A DNA stretch of 64,000 nt from CAZTDD01 sp964612675 (GTDB lineage Bacteria; Hinthialibacterota; Hinthialibacteria; Hinthialibacterales; JAKPRU01): NCBI GenBank assembly GCA_964612675.1, contig CAZTDD010000015.1, forward strand, positions 1 through 64,000. Reading direction: 5' to 3'. The translations under genes were made by a program, and so were the position numbers. This document shows positions 61,470 through 64,000 of this stretch, one piece after another. Within the stretch, counting starts at the first letter, position 1, and each line of letters starts with the position of its first letter. The notes beneath the pieces were generated by a model that was given only the letters and a program-made list of their open reading frames with translations, was not told the origin of the DNA and searched no databases.

Positions 61470-62741
61470 TTAGTCGGTACTCACTTGTCTGTCGTGGGAA
61501 ATGAGCTCCGCCTTGCAGGGAACATAGGTCGTGCCGCGCAATCCACGCCCTTTTACCCCGGGCCGAACCATAAACGGGCAAAGGGCTCTCTGATAGTCCG
61601 ATCCCAATACAAAATTCATCGACGAGCCCGGCCCGGCCTCTCGCTGAGTCAAAGCGACGGACAAACTGTAATAGCCTTCCAACAGATTGAGTCCATCGAA
61701 ATGAAAGCGGCAGACCCCCTTACCGTCTAAAGGTGGAAGATCGTCGCAATGAATGTGCGTACCCGTTGTAAAAATGGGAGTGCCGTCGTCATCATTGATC
61801 GAGATGCCGAACACAGGGTCCTTGTAGTTTCCAGGAGCCTGATAATGAATGTCTACATGTACCGATTCACCGGTTTCATAGATGTATTTCTCCTGCCCGT
61901 CCCCGTCATACATTTTCACTCCGGTCAGAAGGGCCCGCATATCGCCGAATCGATTCGACAACGAAACATCCGGTGGGGGCGGCACGCCCTTTTTACGGCT
62001 CATCTCGAACAAGTGCTGACGATACAAACCGATCATTTCGTACGGGTGCCCCTCGCCGATGATTCTGCCCTGGTCCAATACAAGAGCACGTGTGGACAGT
62101 GACAGGAGAACATCCAGGTCATGCGAGACGAGAAGTACTGTCTTGCCGGAGTCGGCGACTGCGCGCAGATGGTTCGCGCACTTCCTCTGGAACATCTGGT
62201 CGCCGACAGCCAGGATCTCATCCACCAACAACAGACTCGGGTCAACATACGCCCCGATTGCGAATCCGAGCCGCAGATACATACCCGAGGAATAGTGCTT
62301 CACGGGGGTGTCGATAAAATCCTCGATGCCCGAGAACTCGATGATGTCGGGAACCCGTGCGTGGAGGGTCTCTTCGGGAATGCCGATCAGTGCTCCCGAC
62401 AGGTAGATATTCTCCCGACCTGTCAGCTCTGGATGAAAGCCAACACCGACCTCGAGCAGGGAAGCCACGGTTCCGCGTATGGTGCAGGTTCCGCTCGTCG
62501 GTTCTGTGATGCCTCCCACGATTTTCAAAAGCGTGCTTTTTCCGGAACCGTTGTCTCCGATGATGCCGAGGATCTCTCCCTTGCGCACCTCGAAGGAAAC
62601 GTCGCGTAACGCGTAAAACGGTTCGCTTTGCGCTCGCTTGAAGCGACGGCGCAGCAATTTCTCTTTCAGGGTCGGATACGATTCTCGGGATAAACGATAA
62701 CACTTGCTGACCCGATCCAGTTGGACGACCGGCTCGCTCAT
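61470..62741 (-). CDS. Wzt-type ABC transporter ATPase with C-terminal glycan-binding domain
   Basis: 423 codons. The nucleotide-binding domain (about 1-240) has Walker A GIIGDNGSGKSTLLK, signature YSSGMYLRLGFA and Walker B LLLVDEILAVGD. Residues about 260-423 are a Wzt C-terminal jelly-roll (YIYETGESVHVDIHYQAPG, GKGVCRFHFDGLNLLEGYYSLSVAL) that in Wzt recognises the finished polysaccharide end for export. It should export a lipid-linked O-antigen or similar glycan with a Wzm permease, which is absent from the window. The ATG overlaps the argH stop by four bases (ATGA), an odd coupling with arginine synthesis. Confidence 0.92.
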   Translation of the reverse strand: MSEPVVQLDRVSKCYRLSRESYPTLKEKLLRRRFKRAQSEPFYALRDVSFEVRKGEILGIIGDNGSGKSTLLKIVGGITEPTSGTCTIRGTVASLLEVGVGFHPELTGRENIYLSGALIGIPEETLHARVPDIIEFSGIEDFIDTPVKHYSSGMYLRLGFAIGAYVDPSLLLVDEILAVGDQMFQRKCANHLRAVADSGKTVLLVSHDLDVLLSLSTRALVLDQGRIIGEGHPYEMIGLYRQHLFEMSRKKGVPPPPDVSLSNRFGDMRALLTGVKMYDGDGQEKYIYETGESVHVDIHYQAPGNYKDPVFGISINDDDGTPIFTTGTHIHCDDLPPLDGKGVCRFHFDGLNLLEGYYSLSVALTQREAGPGSSMNFVLGSDYQRALCPFMVRPGVKGRGLRGTTYVPCKAELISHDRQVSTD

Positions 62742-64000
62742 GTCGGCAGGAACTCCCTCACGTTTTTTCGCACGCTGTCGAGGCGTCGCATCTCATCAGA
62801 ACACCAACGATCCAATTCGTCCAGCTCAGCGGAAAGGGAGACAAACGTTTGCCGAACCGAGTCGGGATGGGGACCGTTTGCCTGTTTTCGACGACGCACG
62901 TTTTGCCGCGGGTCGGCGATCCCGGCAAATTCCGATTCGCTCATCGGCTTTTGCCCGGCTTTCTCCAGGACGGTATTCACACGGTCCAGCACCAGGCGAC
63001 CTTCGTCCTCGCACGCGGCCACCGTATCGGAAACGATTCGATAAGCAGTTCGAAACGGCAGCCCACGCTCCCGAGCCAGCATGTCGGCCAAATCGACCGC
63101 CTCGATGAACCCTTCCCCTGTGGCTTCTTTCATCCTCTCCGCCTGAATATCGAGATCCTGAACCAAACTCGCCAGCCCGTCCGCTACACCGGTCACTTCG
63201 CGAACCGCGTCCATCAGTACGAATTTGGTCCACTGGGTGTCTCGATTGTAGCCCGACAGGTTACCGAGGTTGATCGCGAGTAACGACTGGGCGTAGCCCA
63301 TTACAACGCCCGCTTTGCCTTTGACGACCTCCAGCAAATCGGGGTTCCGTTTCTGCGGCATGATCGAGCTGCCGGTAGTCCATGCTTTCGGGAGTTTTAC
63401 AAACGAAAATGCGGGCATCGAGAATAGAATCAGATCCTGTGAGACTCGGGCCGCCCGTCTGAGGAATTGCGAGTACGCCACGACGACATCCGCTTCCATT
63501 TCGCCCCGGCTTTCGACCGCATCCAGTGTATTGGCTTCCGGTTCAACAAAACCAAGCAAATCGGCGGTCCGCTCACAATCGATATTCCATGTTGTGCCGT
63601 AGCTGGCGGCTCCGCCGAGGGGCGACCGGTTCACACGACCGTATGTATCGCACAGTCGCTGAATATCCCGCATAAAGCCCACGGCATAGGAGGCGCACCA
63701 ATGCGCCCATGTTGTGATCGTGGCAGGCCGGTGGTGCGTAAAGCCCGGCATCACCGTCTCAAAGTGGTTCTGAGCATGTTCCATGACTGCGCGGGGCAGC
63801 AGCAGCCACTCTTTCATCGAATTTAACACCGCATCTCGTAGGTACAGCCGTACGTCTGTCGCCGACTGATCGTTCCGGCTGCGGCCGGAATGGATGCGTC
63901 CGCTGATGTCCTCTCCCACCATCTGTGCCAGCTCGGTCTCGACACACATATGGACGTCTTCCAATTCGGGATCGAGATCCCATTCTCCACGCTCATGCCG
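62738..64000 (-). CDS. argH: Argininosuccinate lyase (5' end beyond window)
   Basis: 421 codons visible; the frame remains open to the right edge (RHERGEWDLDPELEDVHM), so the first ~30-45 residues are missing. Family features: DISGRIHSGRSRNDQSATDV, MPGFTHHRPATI with the catalytic His region, SPLGGAASYGT, and the fumarase/lyase signature GSSIMPQKRNPD with its flexible loop Ser. It splits argininosuccinate into arginine and fumarate in the cytoplasm. Residue length and motifs are normal. Its stop overlaps the Wzt-type start, so the downstream glycan-export ATPase and small membrane proteins may be co-transcribed. Confidence 0.95.
   Translation of the reverse strand, partial: RHERGEWDLDPELEDVHMCVETELAQMVGEDISGRIHSGRSRNDQSATDVRLYLRDAVLNSMKEWLLLPRAVMEHAQNHFETVMPGFTHHRPATITTWAHWCASYAVGFMRDIQRLCDTYGRVNRSPLGGAASYGTTWNIDCERTADLLGFVEPEANTLDAVESRGEMEADVVVAYSQFLRRAARVSQDLILFSMPAFSFVKLPKAWTTGSSIMPQKRNPDLLEVVKGKAGVVMGYAQSLLAINLGNLSGYNRDTQWTKFVLMDAVREVTGVADGLASLVQDLDIQAERMKEATGEGFIEAVDLADMLARERGLPFRTAYRIVSDTVAACEDEGRLVLDRVNTVLEKAGQKPMSESEFAGIADPRQNVRRRKQANGPHPDSVRQTFVSLSAELDELDRWCSDEMRRLDSVRKNVREFLPT

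Overview
The window looks like a chromosomal segment of a free-living, polysaccharide-degrading Gram-negative bacterium. It carries twin-arginine-exported Gfo/Idh/MocA oxidoreductases, a formylglycine-type sulfatase with HEAT repeats, a very large secreted PQQ-type propeller protein, several orphan pseudopilins with FTLIELLIVVAIIGILAA leaders, CBM9- and LamG-type secreted proteins, and many intergenic hairpin repeats. This mix is typical of Planctomycetes-like and candidate-phylum lineages (Hydrogenedentota or Sumerlaeota type). That placement is inference: no rRNA is present, and I saw no tRNA, CRISPR array, prophage or intact insertion sequence.

Layout. 1-6.2 kb (minus): a ceramidase-like gene cut by the left edge, a Gfo/Idh/MocA oxidoreductase and a methyltransferase/PQQ-propeller fusion. 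6.5-7.9 kb: cupin and PfkB kinase. 8-12.7 kb: three pseudopilins around a CBM9-like secreted protein, with 11-bp iterons in the divergent region. 13.4-15.9 kb: a PAS/sigma-54 activator. 16.3-18.4 kb (minus): PRC-barrel protein and NagA. 18.9-31.4 kb: a secreted glycan-degradation block (GH2-like, beta-helix, GH109, transglutaminase-like, five-bladed propeller, DUF1593, a large membrane protein, another oxidoreductase). 31.7-36 kb: a duplicated LamG protein, an unknown gene with foreign-looking codons, and the sulfatase. 36.3-40.6 kb (minus): two overlapping sugar-nucleotide genes. 40.8-42.9 kb: an SSS symporter with an inserted pseudo-receiver domain and a tiny membrane partner. 43-46.7 kb: a Nudix-like gene of unusual codon use and two tandem GT4 glycosyltransferases. 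47-48.4 kb (minus): nicotinamidase-like hydrolase and a reaction-centre-type cytochrome c. 48.7-50.7 kb: a divergent HisD-like/HisB-like pair. 50.7-52.9 kb (minus): toxin-antitoxin and phosphohexomutase. 53-59 kb: PRMT-like methyltransferase, feoB with a DtxR-FeoA regulator, GT2, and carbonic anhydrase. 59.9-64 kb (minus): argH (cut by the right edge), Wzt-type ATPase, two small membrane proteins and a TRAP binding lipoprotein, probably one transcript.

How it fits together (inference): nagA beside an operon with a GH109 alpha-N-acetylgalactosaminidase and other secreted enzymes suggests use of an amino-sugar glycan. The GalU-like/GHMP-UDPGP pair, GT4/GT2 enzymes, phosphohexomutase and Wzt ATPase supply surface-polysaccharide synthesis.

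The most unusual items are the HisD/HisB-like pair whose metal-ligand positions are changed in both proteins, the symporter with an embedded pseudo-receiver whose phospho-acceptor position is Glu, the GHMP-kinase/uridylyltransferase fusion with an eroded ATP loop, and a family of MITE-like elements, one of which has a perfect 8-bp target duplication.
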